A stretch of DNA of 64,000 bases from CBDATG01 sp965200145 (GCA_965200145.1 CBDATG010000002.1:868001-932000); one strand, 5' to 3'. Positions 33,670 to 43,328 are shown, counted from the first letter of the stretch. A program made the numbers and translations. The notes: generated by a model from the sequence alone, not told the origin.

Positions 33670-35408
33670 GCTGTTACGAGTCCTTTCCCAGTGCGCGACT
33701 CCGATAGTTTCGCACCGATCATCTCTACCAGAGTAGAGGGTCTGAATGGCAATCCGGTGTACTGCGTTACCGACTCAGCGCGGTAGCCGCTTTGACGCAG
33801 TATCGCAGACCATTGCCCTAGATAGTTCAATTCCGGTACCAGCACTCGGTCAGCCGCCGCGAGCACCGACCTGACCTCTTCGGGTAACGGATTCAGTGCC
33901 ATAGAGTAAATCCAACCCACATCTTGACCAGACTCCAACAACTCCTCATAAGCCTCGCGCGCCGGACCCTTCGATGAACCCCACGGCATGATGAGAACGG
34001 CAGCATCCTCGTTCTCAATCTCATATGGCGCGTCATTGAGAAGCTGCATCTTCTCAAAACGCCTGTGCGTTAGGCGCATGTGATGCGCGGGCAGGTGTGT
34101 CGTATCACCGATCTCGTCGTGCTCGGAACCGTTCGCGACATATGCTCCAGCTCCGCCCGGTATTGGCATCGGCGACAGCTGAGACGTATCATCCCACGAT
34201 TGATAGCGTTTGTAACCGTTGCTACCGGAGTAGACCTTCCGACCTTCAACCGATACGCTATCCAAGTCGGGCTTTGCGATGTTCTCGCCCTTCTCCGCCT
34301 GACCGAACTCACTCATCACGATCACCGGGCCCTGATACCGTTCCGCCCAGTTGATGCCAAGAACGCCAGCATCGAAACACTCCGACACCGAACCTGGTGC
34401 CAAGACCGGGATGCTCAGGTCCCCGTGACCCGGATGCAAGCACGCGAATAGGTCGCTCTGCTCCGATTTCGTCGGCAATCCCGTCGACGGTCCACCGCGT
34501 TGAACGTCCACCACCACGCACGGTATCTCTGCCATCCACGCGAGACCTAGTCCCTCACCCATCAGCGATATCCCCGGGCCCGCCGTCGCAGTCATCGCCT
34601 TCTTGCCCGCAAATCCCGCTCCTACAATCGCACTTATCGCTTCTATCTCCGACGAAACCTGATACGCAAACCGATCCTTGCCAATCAGATTGTTCTCCAT
34701 CCAAACCAAGATCGTCGTAGCTGGTGAAATCGGATAACCGACGTAAAACTCCAGACCCGCCGCCATCGCTCCCAACGACAAAGCCGCATTCCCAGTTATC
34801 ATGACCTGTTCGTAATCAGGCGGTGATGCCTCGTCCAACTCACCAACGCTGAAGCCGCTCTGCGCGGCCGCCTCGGCTCCCAGCCGGACAGCTTCAATGT
34901 TCGCCGAGATTATCTCCGCGTCGTTCGGACGACCGCGGGTGAAACGAGCAGTGATGAAGGAATCTATCTCTTCAAGCGAGAAACCTATCAGTTGCGCCAC
35001 CGCACCGATGGTCACCATGTTGGCAGCACGAGCGTTGCCCGTCGACTTCGCCAGATCATCCGCATGTATCCCGAATCGCTGACCGCCCTCGGGCAGAGTA
35101 AACTCCTCAGCGTTGTAAATCGCAACGCCGTGGTCGTACAGGTCACCCTTGTGATTGTTGTACGCGTACTCGTTGAGCGTCACCAGCACGTCAACGCCAT
35201 CGCCAGAGCTCAGCACCGGGGTCGTCGAGATGCGAACCTGCGAAGACGCCGGACCACCCATGATCTGCGAAGGGAAGGTAGAAAATGTCGATACGTAGTA
35301 ACCAGCGTTCGCAGCCGCACGCGCCATCGCGTCGGCAGACGTGACGAGACCTTGACCGCCCTCGCCAGCGAACCGGATAACGAAATCGTGACTCTTACTT
35401 TGGCTCAT
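33666..35408 (-). CDS. korA: 2-oxoacid:ferredoxin oxidoreductase alpha subunit (gamma-alpha fusion)
   Basis: A 580-aa fusion. Residues 1-190 are the gamma domain (FAGEGGQGLVT, IMGGPASSQVRIS). The rest is the pyrimidine-binding alpha domain, with GYPISPATTI and ATAGPGISLMGEGLGLA followed by the C-terminal transketolase-like domain (VPELNYLGQW). It pairs with korB to form the CoA- and ferredoxin-dependent enzyme. The fusion is usual in Chloroflexota, actinobacteria and archaea. TATAAC sits 5 nt before ATG 35408 without a Shine-Dalgarno, suggesting a leaderless operon message. Confidence 0.92.
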   Translation of the reverse strand: MSQSKSHDFVIRFAGEGGQGLVTSADAMARAAANAGYYVSTFSTFPSQIMGGPASSQVRISTTPVLSSGDGVDVLVTLNEYAYNNHKGDLYDHGVAIYNAEEFTLPEGGQRFGIHADDLAKSTGNARAANMVTIGAVAQLIGFSLEEIDSFITARFTRGRPNDAEIISANIEAVRLGAEAAAQSGFSVGELDEASPPDYEQVMITGNAALSLGAMAAGLEFYVGYPISPATTILVWMENNLIGKDRFAYQVSSEIEAISAIVGAGFAGKKAMTATAGPGISLMGEGLGLAWMAEIPCVVVDVQRGGPSTGLPTKSEQSDLFACLHPGHGDLSIPVLAPGSVSECFDAGVLGINWAERYQGPVIVMSEFGQAEKGENIAKPDLDSVSVEGRKVYSGSNGYKRYQSWDDTSQLSPMPIPGGAGAYVANGSEHDEIGDTTHLPAHHMRLTHRRFEKMQLLNDAPYEIENEDAAVLIMPWGSSKGPAREAYEELLESGQDVGWIYSMALNPLPEEVRSVLAAADRVLVPELNYLGQWSAILRQSGYRAESVTQYTGLPFRPSTLVEMIGAKLSESRTGKGLVTA

Positions 35409-35539
35409 ACACTGTTATACGAAGATATTGCCTCAATGGCGCGTTCTTGCAACATCTAACGAACCTCTCCCTTGAGGCGTGAAACGCGCACGAACGCATC
35501 TAATATGATACCCGTTGAAGCGCGAACGCGCGTATGTGC

Positions 35540-35568
35540 TTCAACTCCCAGCACGAATCCGTTAGAAT
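35540..35568 (+). promoter_or_regulatory. Candidate promoter of the Nudix-GNAT gene
   Basis: TTCAAC (35540-35545) and TAGAAT (35563-35568) are spaced by 17 bp, a fair sigma-70 pair. A start near 35575 would leave about 50 nt of leader before GTG 35625 and argues against the longer upstream start. The rest of 35409-35624 holds only the presumed korA promoter. Confidence 0.4.
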
Positions 35569-35624
35569 CGGATATCGCCTACCGATTCCCTGTCCGAATC
35601 CTTACCCCAACTGGGCGAATCGCT

Positions 35625-36668
35625 GTGTTGAACATCATCAGACCACTCCATTCTCGAACAAAACGAATCTGGTCGGCGGGCGGAGTGGTGTGTCGGAAAA
35701 ACAATAACGGCGCAATCGAAGTCGTGCTGGTCGGACGAACAGCCAAATCACTATGGACGCTACCAAAGGGAACACCGCTTAAAGGCGAACCCGTCGAATA
35801 CACCGCCGTGCGAGAGGTATCGGAAGAAACGGGGCTCGAAGTCCACCCAATCTCGCATCTACGAGACACGAGCCACACGTTCCTGAAAATCGCCAAGTCG
35901 CAGAAGGGCGCACCGAACAAGAAGGTCAAAATATACAAGACGGTGCATTGGTACCTGATGCTCGCCGTAGGTGGGGACTTCGCCAATCACGACGAAGAAT
36001 TCGACATTGTCAAGTGGGTAAAACCCGCCGATGCCATCCAGATGCTCACCTTCGGAAACGAACGGAGACTCATCGACGATGCGTGTTACAGACTCCGAGT
36101 AGCACTCAACCACCGAGAGACCATCCGACTGAATAGAGGCAACACAACCGTGCGCTCAAAGAGACTCACCGATGCTTGGGACGACTACAGATGGCGCTCC
36201 GACCCCGAGCTAGCTCAGCTGGATGCCACTGCACCAATTTCCGTGACATTCGACCAGTTCCAAAGAGTATTCGCTCGCTCGTTGAACAGAGCCAAGCCCA
36301 ACTCACTCCACCTCGCAATCGATGACGAAAACGGCAATCACATAGGCAACTGCATGTGCTACGACATCGATCCATCGAAGCGTAACGCAGAGTTCGGAAT
36401 CATGATCGGCGAACGCGAATGCTGGAACCGCGGATACGGCTCCGACGCAACCCGACTCCTGCTCCAACACGCTTTCGATAACCTACCGGTCAACAACCTC
36501 TTCCTCCACACATTGGCATCCAACACGCGCGCTCAAGCAGCATTCAACAACGCAGGATTCAAACCCGTCAAACGGATCGACAAAGACGGCACGGAGTTTG
36601 TCAGGATGGAAGTGTCCGCCGCAGACATGCACACCAGACGAGTCTTGTCATACTCGTCATCAACCTGA
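35625..36668 (+). CDS. Nudix hydrolase fused to a GNAT acetyltransferase
   Basis: About 347 aa from GTG 35625; an in-frame ATG at 35472 adds 51 residues of unconvincing sequence. Residues 15-170 form a Nudix domain with the exact box GTPLKGE-x7-REVSEETGL, which binds Mg2+ to cut nucleoside diphosphate-linked substrates. From about residue 190 a GNAT domain follows, with GNCMCYDIDP, EFGIMIGERECWNRGYGSDA (acetyl-CoA loop RGYGSDA) and ASNTRAQAAFNNAGF, like RimJ-type acetyltransferases. Both look intact. The fusion suggests linked modification and hydrolysis, or a house-cleaning enzyme with protein acetylation; substrates unknown. Confidence 0.85.
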   Translation: MLNIIRPLHSRTKRIWSAGGVVCRKNNNGAIEVVLVGRTAKSLWTLPKGTPLKGEPVEYTAVREVSEETGLEVHPISHLRDTSHTFLKIAKSQKGAPNKKVKIYKTVHWYLMLAVGGDFANHDEEFDIVKWVKPADAIQMLTFGNERRLIDDACYRLRVALNHRETIRLNRGNTTVRSKRLTDAWDDYRWRSDPELAQLDATAPISVTFDQFQRVFARSLNRAKPNSLHLAIDDENGNHIGNCMCYDIDPSKRNAEFGIMIGERECWNRGYGSDATRLLLQHAFDNLPVNNLFLHTLASNTRAQAAFNNAGFKPVKRIDKDGTEFVRMEVSAADMHTRRVLSYSSST

Positions 36669-36671
36669 CGC

Positions 36672-36712
36672 GTTACAGAACGTCACCGAGCGGTGCTGTG
36701 GTAATCTGTAAC
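36672..36712 (+). terminator. Compound stem-loop after the Nudix-GNAT gene
   Basis: GTTACAGA (36672-36679) pairs perfectly with TCTGTAAC (36705-36712), and inside it CACCG/CGGTG makes a second short stem with a 2-nt loop. It starts 3 nt after the stop of the Nudix-GNAT gene and ends before the ThuA-like gene's ribosome site, so it is probably a terminator. Confidence 0.5.
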
Positions 36713-36741
36713 CTCAACCAGCAATAGGAGCAAACGCTATC

Positions 36742-37377
36742 ATGCCTAAACTGCTACTTATCACCGGGGGAAAGCACCCCTACGAGGAAACAACACCCGT
36801 CCTGACCAGATTCCTATCGGATGCCGGCCACGAAGTCGATGTCTCCGAGTCCGCGACCGAGTTGTCAGGCGACCTATCGGCTTACGATGCCATCGTGCTC
36901 AACACTCTGCGACAACCCGACACAGACAACGACCTTGATACCAACCAGAGGGACGGATTGATGGGATACGTCTGGACTGGCGGAGGATTGGTATCTGTTC
37001 ACATCTCTGCCGCGTCGTGTCCAGACTGGGAACACATGAAACCCATGACCGGCGGCGGTTGGATTCTCGGCGAGAGCTGGCATCCACCGTTCGGGTGGTT
37101 CCAAGTCCACATAGAAAACGCCAATCACCCGATCGCCGAGGACACCTCAGACTTCTGGACTTACGACGAATGCTACTGCGGACTCGACATACAGCCCGAC
37201 ATAGACGTGTTCATGCACGGTGTCGTCGAAGGCGAAGAGGTGCCGCTCGGTTGGTCACACAACTACGGCGACGGCAAGGTTGCAAACATCGCGCTCGGAC
37301 ACGCGGGTTCAAGTCAAGAACATCCCCAGTTTCAGACACTAATACTCAACAGCGTCAGCTACGTAACGGCTCCCTAA
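36742..37377 (+). CDS. ThuA-like domain protein
   Basis: A 211-aa class I glutamine-amidotransferase-like fold of the trehalose-utilisation ThuA type. LLITGGKHPYEETTPVL is the opening strand and loop, YDAIVLNTLRQPD the second, GGGLVSVHISAAS the nucleophile-elbow region, and YDECYCGLD and NYGDGKVANIALGHAG later conserved blocks. ThuA domains often act on sugars, but no catalytic residue is proven. TAGGAGC lies 11 nt before the ATG. Its stop codon overlaps the stop of the opposite-strand double SDR gene. Confidence 0.82.
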   Translation: MPKLLLITGGKHPYEETTPVLTRFLSDAGHEVDVSESATELSGDLSAYDAIVLNTLRQPDTDNDLDTNQRDGLMGYVWTGGGLVSVHISAASCPDWEHMKPMTGGGWILGESWHPPFGWFQVHIENANHPIAEDTSDFWTYDECYCGLDIQPDIDVFMHGVVEGEEVPLGWSHNYGDGKVANIALGHAGSSQEHPQFQTLILNSVSYVTAP

Positions 37378-39248
37378 TCCTGACGCGGCGCGGGATTGAT
37401 CAAGTCCATACCGATCGTCTCAGGCACCACCGCGGCAAGCTCATCAACCGTCCAACGACCGTTCTTGTAAATCGAACGGCTCGGAACCGGGTGATTCATC
37501 AAACTCACCCGATTCCCCGAACAATGGAAGACGTTGCCAGATACCCCTGCCGCCGCATCCGTGCACAGCCACACCACCATCGGCGCAACATAGTCCGGGT
37601 CGTCCGTAATCGTTCCTGCTACCGGAGGCGGAAACGGTCCGGCACGCATCGACCTGATCGCATCAGGAACACTCTCAGTCATGCGTGTATGCGCACCCGG
37701 CGAAATCGTGTTCGCTGTCGTGTCGTAACGCGCCAGCTCTTTGGCCACCACTCGCGTGAATCCCGCTATACCGTCCTTCGCAGCTCCGTAATTCGACTGA
37801 CCACCTTGACCATACAGTCCAGAAACCGACGAAAAAGTGACGATGCGACCTGACTTCTGCTCGCGGAATATCTCCGATGCCGGGCGCACCACCGAATACG
37901 TTCCCTTCAAGTGCACCGCGATCACCGCGTCCCACTCCTCCTCGGTCATGTTGAAAATCATTCGGTCGCGCAGTATCCCAGCCGGCGTGATAACGATATC
38001 CAGCCGTCCAAACTCATCCAACGCCTGTTGCACAATGTTCGCACCGCCTTCAACCGTCGCAACAGAGTGGTAAGACGCAACTGCCCGCCCTCCGAGCTCA
38101 CTTATCTCTTCTACCACCTGCACCGCAGGTGTCGAATCCTCTCCCGCACCGTCTAACGCAACGCCAATGTCGTTCACAACGACGGACGCTCCCTCTCGCG
38201 CCAGCAGACGCGCAACGCCGCGACCGATACCTCGACCAGCTCCGGTCACCACTGCGACCTTGCCCGTCAATCTCGAACCGCTCTCCCCTCGAATAATCGC
38301 CGGGGCATCCATGCCGCTACCGGGATTGACCTCGGCTAATCTGGACGAACCAGTCGCGCTTGGCGAGCCGGCCAACAAGATCCTCGGAGCGAGAACATCC
38401 AGCTCATCGAGACCCCAGTAGCCCGGCGGATTCGAGGCATAGATCGTGTTCACCCGACGCGGCAAAGACAAATGAGTAACATTCCCGCCATAAACCAAGA
38501 AAATCTGACCGTTGATATGCCCCGCCGCGTCAGATGCCAGATAAGCCACGAACGGCGCGACATCCTCAGGATCCCACTCCGGCTCGCCGGCTTGCGGAAG
38601 AATGCCGCTCTCAACCATCTGTTCACGCACATGACCGGGGATCGATTCCACCATCCGAGTCGAAGCTCGTGGAGCAATGCTGTTAGTCGTAACTCCGTAT
38701 TTCCCCAGGTCCTTCGCAAGCACTTTCGTGAAACCGCCTATCCCTGACTTGGCAGCACCGTAATTCGACTGCCCGGGATACCCAACTAACCCAGACTCCG
38801 ACGTGAATGTCACGATCCGACCGCCTCGCTGTTGACGGAATATCGGCGCGGCGTGACGACACACCGCGAAGGTGCCCTTAAGATGAACGTCTATGACCGA
38901 ATCCCATTCCTCTTCGCTCATGTTGTAGATCATCCGGTCTCGCAAAATCCCAGCCGCCGTGACCACTATGTCGATTTGACCGAACGAATCCAAAGCCGCC
39001 TGCACAATCCGTTCTCCGCCCTCCCAGGTAGTAACAGATTCAATGGACGCAACCGCATCACCGCCTGCATCCTTGATAACGTCCACGACCTCATCCGCAT
39101 GAGAGTTGGAACCGCCGCTACCATCCAACTCCGCTCCAATGTCATTCACGACAACCTTGGCACCATGCGAAGCCAGAGACAGCGACACTGCCTTGCCGAT
39201 GCCACGACCCGCACCAGTGACCACCGCAACCTTGTTCTCAAGATGCAA
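37374..39248 (-). CDS. Tandem-SDR 3-hydroxyacyl-CoA dehydrogenase-like protein
   Basis: A 624-aa protein with two homologous SDR domains. Each has TGAGRGIG (about residues 11 and 335), VVVNDIG, AGILRDRMI and an intact SNYGAAK active site. This arrangement and motif set match the paired dehydrogenase domains of peroxisomal multifunctional enzyme type 2 (fungal Fox2-like). Two hotdog hydratase genes lie directly upstream on the same strand, giving the parts of a split hydratase-dehydrogenase system for acyl-CoA beta-oxidation. A linker at about 265-320 separates the domains. Steroid or branched-chain substrates are possible. Confidence 0.88.
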   Translation of the reverse strand: MHLENKVAVVTGAGRGIGKAVSLSLASHGAKVVVNDIGAELDGSGGSNSHADEVVDVIKDAGGDAVASIESVTTWEGGERIVQAALDSFGQIDIVVTAAGILRDRMIYNMSEEEWDSVIDVHLKGTFAVCRHAAPIFRQQRGGRIVTFTSESGLVGYPGQSNYGAAKSGIGGFTKVLAKDLGKYGVTTNSIAPRASTRMVESIPGHVREQMVESGILPQAGEPEWDPEDVAPFVAYLASDAAGHINGQIFLVYGGNVTHLSLPRRVNTIYASNPPGYWGLDELDVLAPRILLAGSPSATGSSRLAEVNPGSGMDAPAIIRGESGSRLTGKVAVVTGAGRGIGRGVARLLAREGASVVVNDIGVALDGAGEDSTPAVQVVEEISELGGRAVASYHSVATVEGGANIVQQALDEFGRLDIVITPAGILRDRMIFNMTEEEWDAVIAVHLKGTYSVVRPASEIFREQKSGRIVTFSSVSGLYGQGGQSNYGAAKDGIAGFTRVVAKELARYDTTANTISPGAHTRMTESVPDAIRSMRAGPFPPPVAGTITDDPDYVAPMVVWLCTDAAAGVSGNVFHCSGNRVSLMNHPVPSRSIYKNGRWTVDELAAVVPETIGMDLINPAPRQD

Positions 39249-39269
39249 ATCAAGCCCTCCTATTCAGGT

Positions 39270-39728
39270 TCAATCGCCAAAAGTTTCGTAGCGCAACTCA
39301 ACCGTCGCCTTGCCGGGAGTCGTCAACTCCCCGCCAGCGTTTCGCAACTCCAAGTCAATCTCAAACCGTATTTCACACGTGGCAGCGCGCACATCACGCG
39401 CCGTAACCTTACCGTGAATCGTCAACGGCTCACCGGGATAATCGACCGCGCGGTACGAAGCCGACAATGCCTTTAACGTGCCCGTCGGACCGAACCATTG
39501 GTCAACAGCCTGCGCGAATAACGATGTCTTCAACGCCCCGTGGATTACCACACCATCCAGATTCGCCGAACGCGCATAATCCTGGTCGTAGTGGATCGGC
39601 GTGAAGTCTCGCGACACCGCCGCATACTGCACCAATTGACGCGTCGATACTACGCGCGTGATGATCGGCAACTCATCGCCGACCTGCAATTCCAACAATA
39701 CGACAGCTCGTAAATCTGCCACCATCAT
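39270..39728 (-). CDS. MaoC-like hotdog dehydratase
   Basis: A 152-aa single-hotdog protein. SRDFTPIHYDQDYAR is the hydratase-2 motif with the catalytic Asp and His, and VVIHGALKTSLFAQAV is the following helix. GATGGGG precedes the ATG. It is the C-terminal-type half of an enoyl-CoA hydratase 2 and probably dimerises with the neighbour encoded at 39755. It lies 21 bp upstream of the double SDR gene in the same operon. Confidence 0.87.
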   Translation of the reverse strand: MMVADLRAVVLLELQVGDELPIITRVVSTRQLVQYAAVSRDFTPIHYDQDYARSANLDGVVIHGALKTSLFAQAVDQWFGPTGTLKALSASYRAVDYPGEPLTIHGKVTARDVRAATCEIRFEIDLELRNAGGELTTPGKATVELRYETFGD

Positions 39729-39754
39729 CGTTGCCCCATCAAATCACAATCAGG

Positions 39755-40231
39755 CTACCGGGACGTCGTCCTGCCATAAGAAATGGAAGTCGAACGTTGC
39801 GTAGCTACAAGGCCGCCATCAGCATCCGTGTACGCCACGTCAGTTATCTTGAACAACATCGGACCTAACCTGCCGCGTTTCGCAAAGACATCCGCCATCG
39901 TACGCACGACCGAGATCTCATCTCCAGCGCGAATGGACTTATGAAACTCATACTCCGATCCGCCATCCAAGATGTCTAGGAACGGCTCTGGAAACGGTGG
40001 ATCAAACGGCGCAGACAACAACGAACGCACGATCGTGCCCAACGCCACATCAACCTCTAACACCCCATCACGAACATCGCCAGTTACATCCGCCAATTCG
40101 CCAGAAATCGCCGCATTGAACTCCAAGATGTCACGCGTCCTAACAACGTACGTCACGGGCGGCGTAGACCGACCGATAAACTCACGCATCTCCGCGGTCA
40201 CAACATCGTTTTCACATTCGGGTACAGGCAT
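39755..40231 (-). CDS. FAS1-like/MaoC N-terminal hotdog dehydratase subunit
   Basis: A 158-aa protein of the hotdog subunit with FAS1-like dehydratase domain: IGRSTPPVTYVVRTRDILEF, then LDGGSEYEFHKSIRAGDEI and ITDVAYTDADGGLVATQRST. It lacks the catalytic Asp/His motif, as is usual for the N-terminal half that forms the CoA-binding part of a heteromeric hydratase with its MaoC partner (26 bp downstream). TATACT lies 6 nt before the ATG and there is no Shine-Dalgarno, so it may be the leaderless first gene of the operon. Confidence 0.8.
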   Translation of the reverse strand: MPVPECENDVVTAEMREFIGRSTPPVTYVVRTRDILEFNAAISGELADVTGDVRDGVLEVDVALGTIVRSLLSAPFDPPFPEPFLDILDGGSEYEFHKSIRAGDEISVVRTMADVFAKRGRLGPMLFKITDVAYTDADGGLVATQRSTSISYGRTTSR

Positions 40232-40276
40232 GAATTGAGTATACGGGAAGACTCAGGCCAACCGTAGACCTAACCT

Positions 40277-40804
40277 TTACTGCCCACGCCGACGCCGCGG
40301 CCGCCTACCAACCGCATCCTGCCGCACATTGCGCTTGCGTCTACGCGCCTTTACCTGTGCAACCGAAACCGGGGCAGCAGCTCGCGCGTCAGCATCCGAC
40401 GCGTGATCGGTCTTGCCCCAAGCTCGCGGACGTACGAAAACCAACACTGCAACCGAAGTCAACATCGCCGCGGCAGGAATGTAAAACACGCCAATCTGCC
40501 AAACGAACATGATCACGAACACCCACAAGACCAATGCACCAACCACCACGTTGATCTTGTGATTCCGTTGCACGCGCCCACTCTTGGGCAACGTCAATAT
40601 CGACGCGCCAGTGATCAGCGTCGGAAACACAGAGAGCAGAATCGCCCAAAGGTTACCTGACGAAGCAAAGCTAACCTGACGATACGTTACGACGCCATCC
40701 ACCACTTCGGTCAGCTCCAACACCGGCCAGAACAACAGGTATCCAAGCGCCACTAGACACAGTGCTAGTGCGAACATGCTGAAAATGAAAATCCGGTCAG
40801 GCAT
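40277..40804 (-). CDS. Membrane protein with arginine-rich tail, unknown function
   Basis: 175 aa with four predicted helices (FALALCLVALGYLLFWPVL, LWAILLSVFPTLITGASIL, and a pair at about 85-125), and a cytoplasmic tail ending in dense Arg/Lys (RRRKRNVRQ, GRRPRRRRGQ). It starts 12 nt after the pcrA stop, so the two are probably co-transcribed. No family recognised; a tail of this charge could contact RNA, DNA or ribosomes. Confidence 0.6.
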   Translation of the reverse strand: MPDRIFIFSMFALALCLVALGYLLFWPVLELTEVVDGVVTYRQVSFASSGNLWAILLSVFPTLITGASILTLPKSGRVQRNHKINVVVGALVLWVFVIMFVWQIGVFYIPAAAMLTSVAVLVFVRPRAWGKTDHASDADARAAAPVSVAQVKARRRKRNVRQDAVGRRPRRRRGQ

Positions 40805-40816
40805 CGGAACCCAGAC

Positions 40817-43171
40817 TCAGACTCTTTCCAACTTCGCCATGCTTGCCATCAACTGCTTGAGACCCCCTGCCACGAACGCTACATTCACCACCATATCGCC
40901 ACCAGTCCGCCGTGCATTCACAACAACCCCCTTGCCGAACGACGCATGCACAACCTTCTCACCCGCCTTGAAATCCCACTCCGAAGGTATCGAAGTGGCG
41001 TCATCGGACGACCTCACATTATTACTGTGACCTCTCGCCGAACTGTGACCTCTCGCCGAGCGTTCAGACCTACCAGGACCGAACCGACCTACGCCATCCG
41101 ATACGTCCCCCGGAGCCGTTGCAACAAGCCGATACACCGGCGCACCGAAACCGTAGTCGAATCCATGCGTCGAATCCCGTTCACTGACCTCGTCCAGAAG
41201 CTCAGCATCTATCTCGCCAATAAACCTAGACCTGCGGAAGATATTGCCCCACGAGGAAGTTCTAGCGAAAGAAAGCTGCAACTCACGCTTAGCACGCGTC
41301 ATCCCAACATACATCAACCTCCGCTCCTCCATGACACCTTGATCATCACCGCGTGCCGTGAACGACTCCTCCAAAGCCATCTGGTGCGGCAATAGTCCCT
41401 CACTCACACCGATGATGAATATCGTGTCGAACTCCAGACCCTTGGCTTGATGCAAAGTAATCAGAGACAACGGCCGCTCCTCGCTATCAGACACGGTAAG
41501 CCCGTCGACATTCGAGAAAAGCGCAGCATGTTCGAGAAACTCCGATAGACCATCCCGTGGAGACGACGCCCCATTCGCCGTCCCATAACTCATCGCCACC
41601 GTCATCAGCTCATCCAAGTTCTGCCTGCGCTCCAACTGAGTCGTCGGGTCCTTATCCAAGGACTGCCAGTAGCCGCTAGCCCGCAACGCGAATTCAAGCA
41701 ACTCCGCCGGCTCAAGTGTCTCCGAGCTGCGAATCATCTGCGTCACGAAGCGTGCAAACTCCGCCACACGCGTCAACGTCCTGCCTCGGATGCCGATCGA
41801 CTGCGAAGCCACGGGATCAAGCGTTCTGAGCGCGGCCTCAAGCATCGACACGCGGTGGTTTAACGCATACTCCTCCAGCTTGTTAACCGTCACCGCACCA
41901 ATCCCGCGCGGTGGAACATTCACGATCCGACGAAACGAAACCTCATCAGTCGGGTTAACAACGATCTTCAGTAACGCCAATGCATCCTTGATCTCGCGCC
42001 TATCGTAGAAGCGGATTCCCCCGATCAACCGATACTGAACCCCGCGCTTGTTGCACTCCGTCTCAATAACCCGGGACTGGGCGTTAGTCCGATAAAGCAC
42101 GGCCGCATCAGCCATCAGGTCCGATTTAGCTAGCTCCTGATACCTGTCAAGCACCAAGTTCGCCTCATGGTCCGGAGTGTCAGCGACCACAACTCGGATA
42201 TCCGAACCTGCTGCGTTTCGCGTGAACAACGTCCGCTCGAAGTTCCGATCATTGTGAGCAATCACCGAGTCCGCCGCCGCGATGATCTTCTTCGTCGAAC
42301 GGTAAGACTCATTCAACTCAAACACGCGCGCACCGCGAAACGCCTTGCGGAACGACTCCATGTTCTCAGGACGCGCATTCCGCCATGAGTAGATCGACTG
42401 GTCAGGATCACCTACGACGCACACATTCTGATGCAACTCCCCCAGCAACCGCACCAGATGGAACTGCAACGTGTTCGTGTCTTGGAACTCATCAACCATC
42501 AAGTGCAGATAACGACCCTGAAACGACTCCCGCAACTCGGAGTTGGACATCAAAATCCTGTACGGGATCATAAGCAGGTCATCGAAATCCACCGCATTGC
42601 CCGACTTCAATGCGGCCTGATACAGCGCATAAACTTCTGCCATCGCCTCGTATCGACGATCCGTGCTCAAAGATGCATACTGGTCCGGGTCAACGTTGTC
42701 GATCTTGGCACGCGATATCTCCCTCAAGACCGCGTTTACACCCAAGTCAGATTCGGCATCCGAAATCAAACGCTTCATCAACTGCACTTGGTCTTCGCGG
42801 TCATATATCGAAAACCCAGGACGTAACCCGATCAGGTCGCCGTGACGACGTAGCAGCCTTGCACCCCAAGAGTGAAACGTGCTAACTTGTGCCCGTTCAA
42901 CACCAGGCGCAAACCGCGAAACCAACGAATCACAACGCGCAGACAACTCACCCGCCGCCTTGTTCGTGAACGTAACTCCCAGCGCACGCCATGGCGGAAC
43001 ACCGCTCGCAATGATGTAGGCCATGCGATGCGACATTACACGCGTCTTCCCACTCCCGGGACCGGCAACGATGATTAGCGGACCCTCCATATAAGAAGCC
43101 GCCGACCGCTGAGCATCCGAGAGACCATCCAATACGCGCCCGGCCTCTGTCTGAGTCGCATGTGATTGCAT
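40817..43171 (-). CDS. pcrA: ATP-dependent DNA helicase PcrA/UvrD
   Basis: A 784-aa superfamily 1 3'-5' helicase used in nucleotide excision and recombination repair. Walker A is GPGSGKTRV (about 36-44), TFTNKAA is motif Ia, DEFQDTN motif II, GDPDQSIYSWR motif III, and YVGMTRAKR motif VI. The C-terminal ~55 residues (AGEKVVHASFGKGVV) form the PcrA Tudor-like domain, absent in Rep. An 18-bp tandem duplication at 41026-41061 doubles SARGH in the linker before it. TAACCT lies 8 nt before the ATG without a Shine-Dalgarno, suggesting a leaderless message. Confidence 0.95.
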   Translation of the reverse strand: MQSHATQTEAGRVLDGLSDAQRSAASYMEGPLIIVAGPGSGKTRVMSHRMAYIIASGVPPWRALGVTFTNKAAGELSARCDSLVSRFAPGVERAQVSTFHSWGARLLRRHGDLIGLRPGFSIYDREDQVQLMKRLISDAESDLGVNAVLREISRAKIDNVDPDQYASLSTDRRYEAMAEVYALYQAALKSGNAVDFDDLLMIPYRILMSNSELRESFQGRYLHLMVDEFQDTNTLQFHLVRLLGELHQNVCVVGDPDQSIYSWRNARPENMESFRKAFRGARVFELNESYRSTKKIIAAADSVIAHNDRNFERTLFTRNAAGSDIRVVVADTPDHEANLVLDRYQELAKSDLMADAAVLYRTNAQSRVIETECNKRGVQYRLIGGIRFYDRREIKDALALLKIVVNPTDEVSFRRIVNVPPRGIGAVTVNKLEEYALNHRVSMLEAALRTLDPVASQSIGIRGRTLTRVAEFARFVTQMIRSSETLEPAELLEFALRASGYWQSLDKDPTTQLERRQNLDELMTVAMSYGTANGASSPRDGLSEFLEHAALFSNVDGLTVSDSEERPLSLITLHQAKGLEFDTIFIIGVSEGLLPHQMALEESFTARGDDQGVMEERRLMYVGMTRAKRELQLSFARTSSWGNIFRRSRFIGEIDAELLDEVSERDSTHGFDYGFGAPVYRLVATAPGDVSDGVGRFGPGRSERSARGHSSARGHSNNVRSSDDATSIPSEWDFKAGEKVVHASFGKGVVVNARRTGGDMVVNVAFVAGGLKQLMASMAKLERV

Positions 43172-43328
43172 AAAGTCTTAGGTTATTCGGAAGAGCAACG
43201 ATCAAGCGTACGCCGTGTCACTACATCCAACAACTCGTAACAGATCGCGATGACTAGTCGGACTGTGATCCCATTGCCGATGATCCGACATCCCAACGCA
43301 CCACAACGTCGATCGGCCTTAACCGCCT

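Noticed and set aside
35472..35624. 51-residue N-terminal extension of the Nudix-GNAT protein
   Set aside because: It contains the likely promoter, has atypical composition and adds nothing to the Nudix fold.
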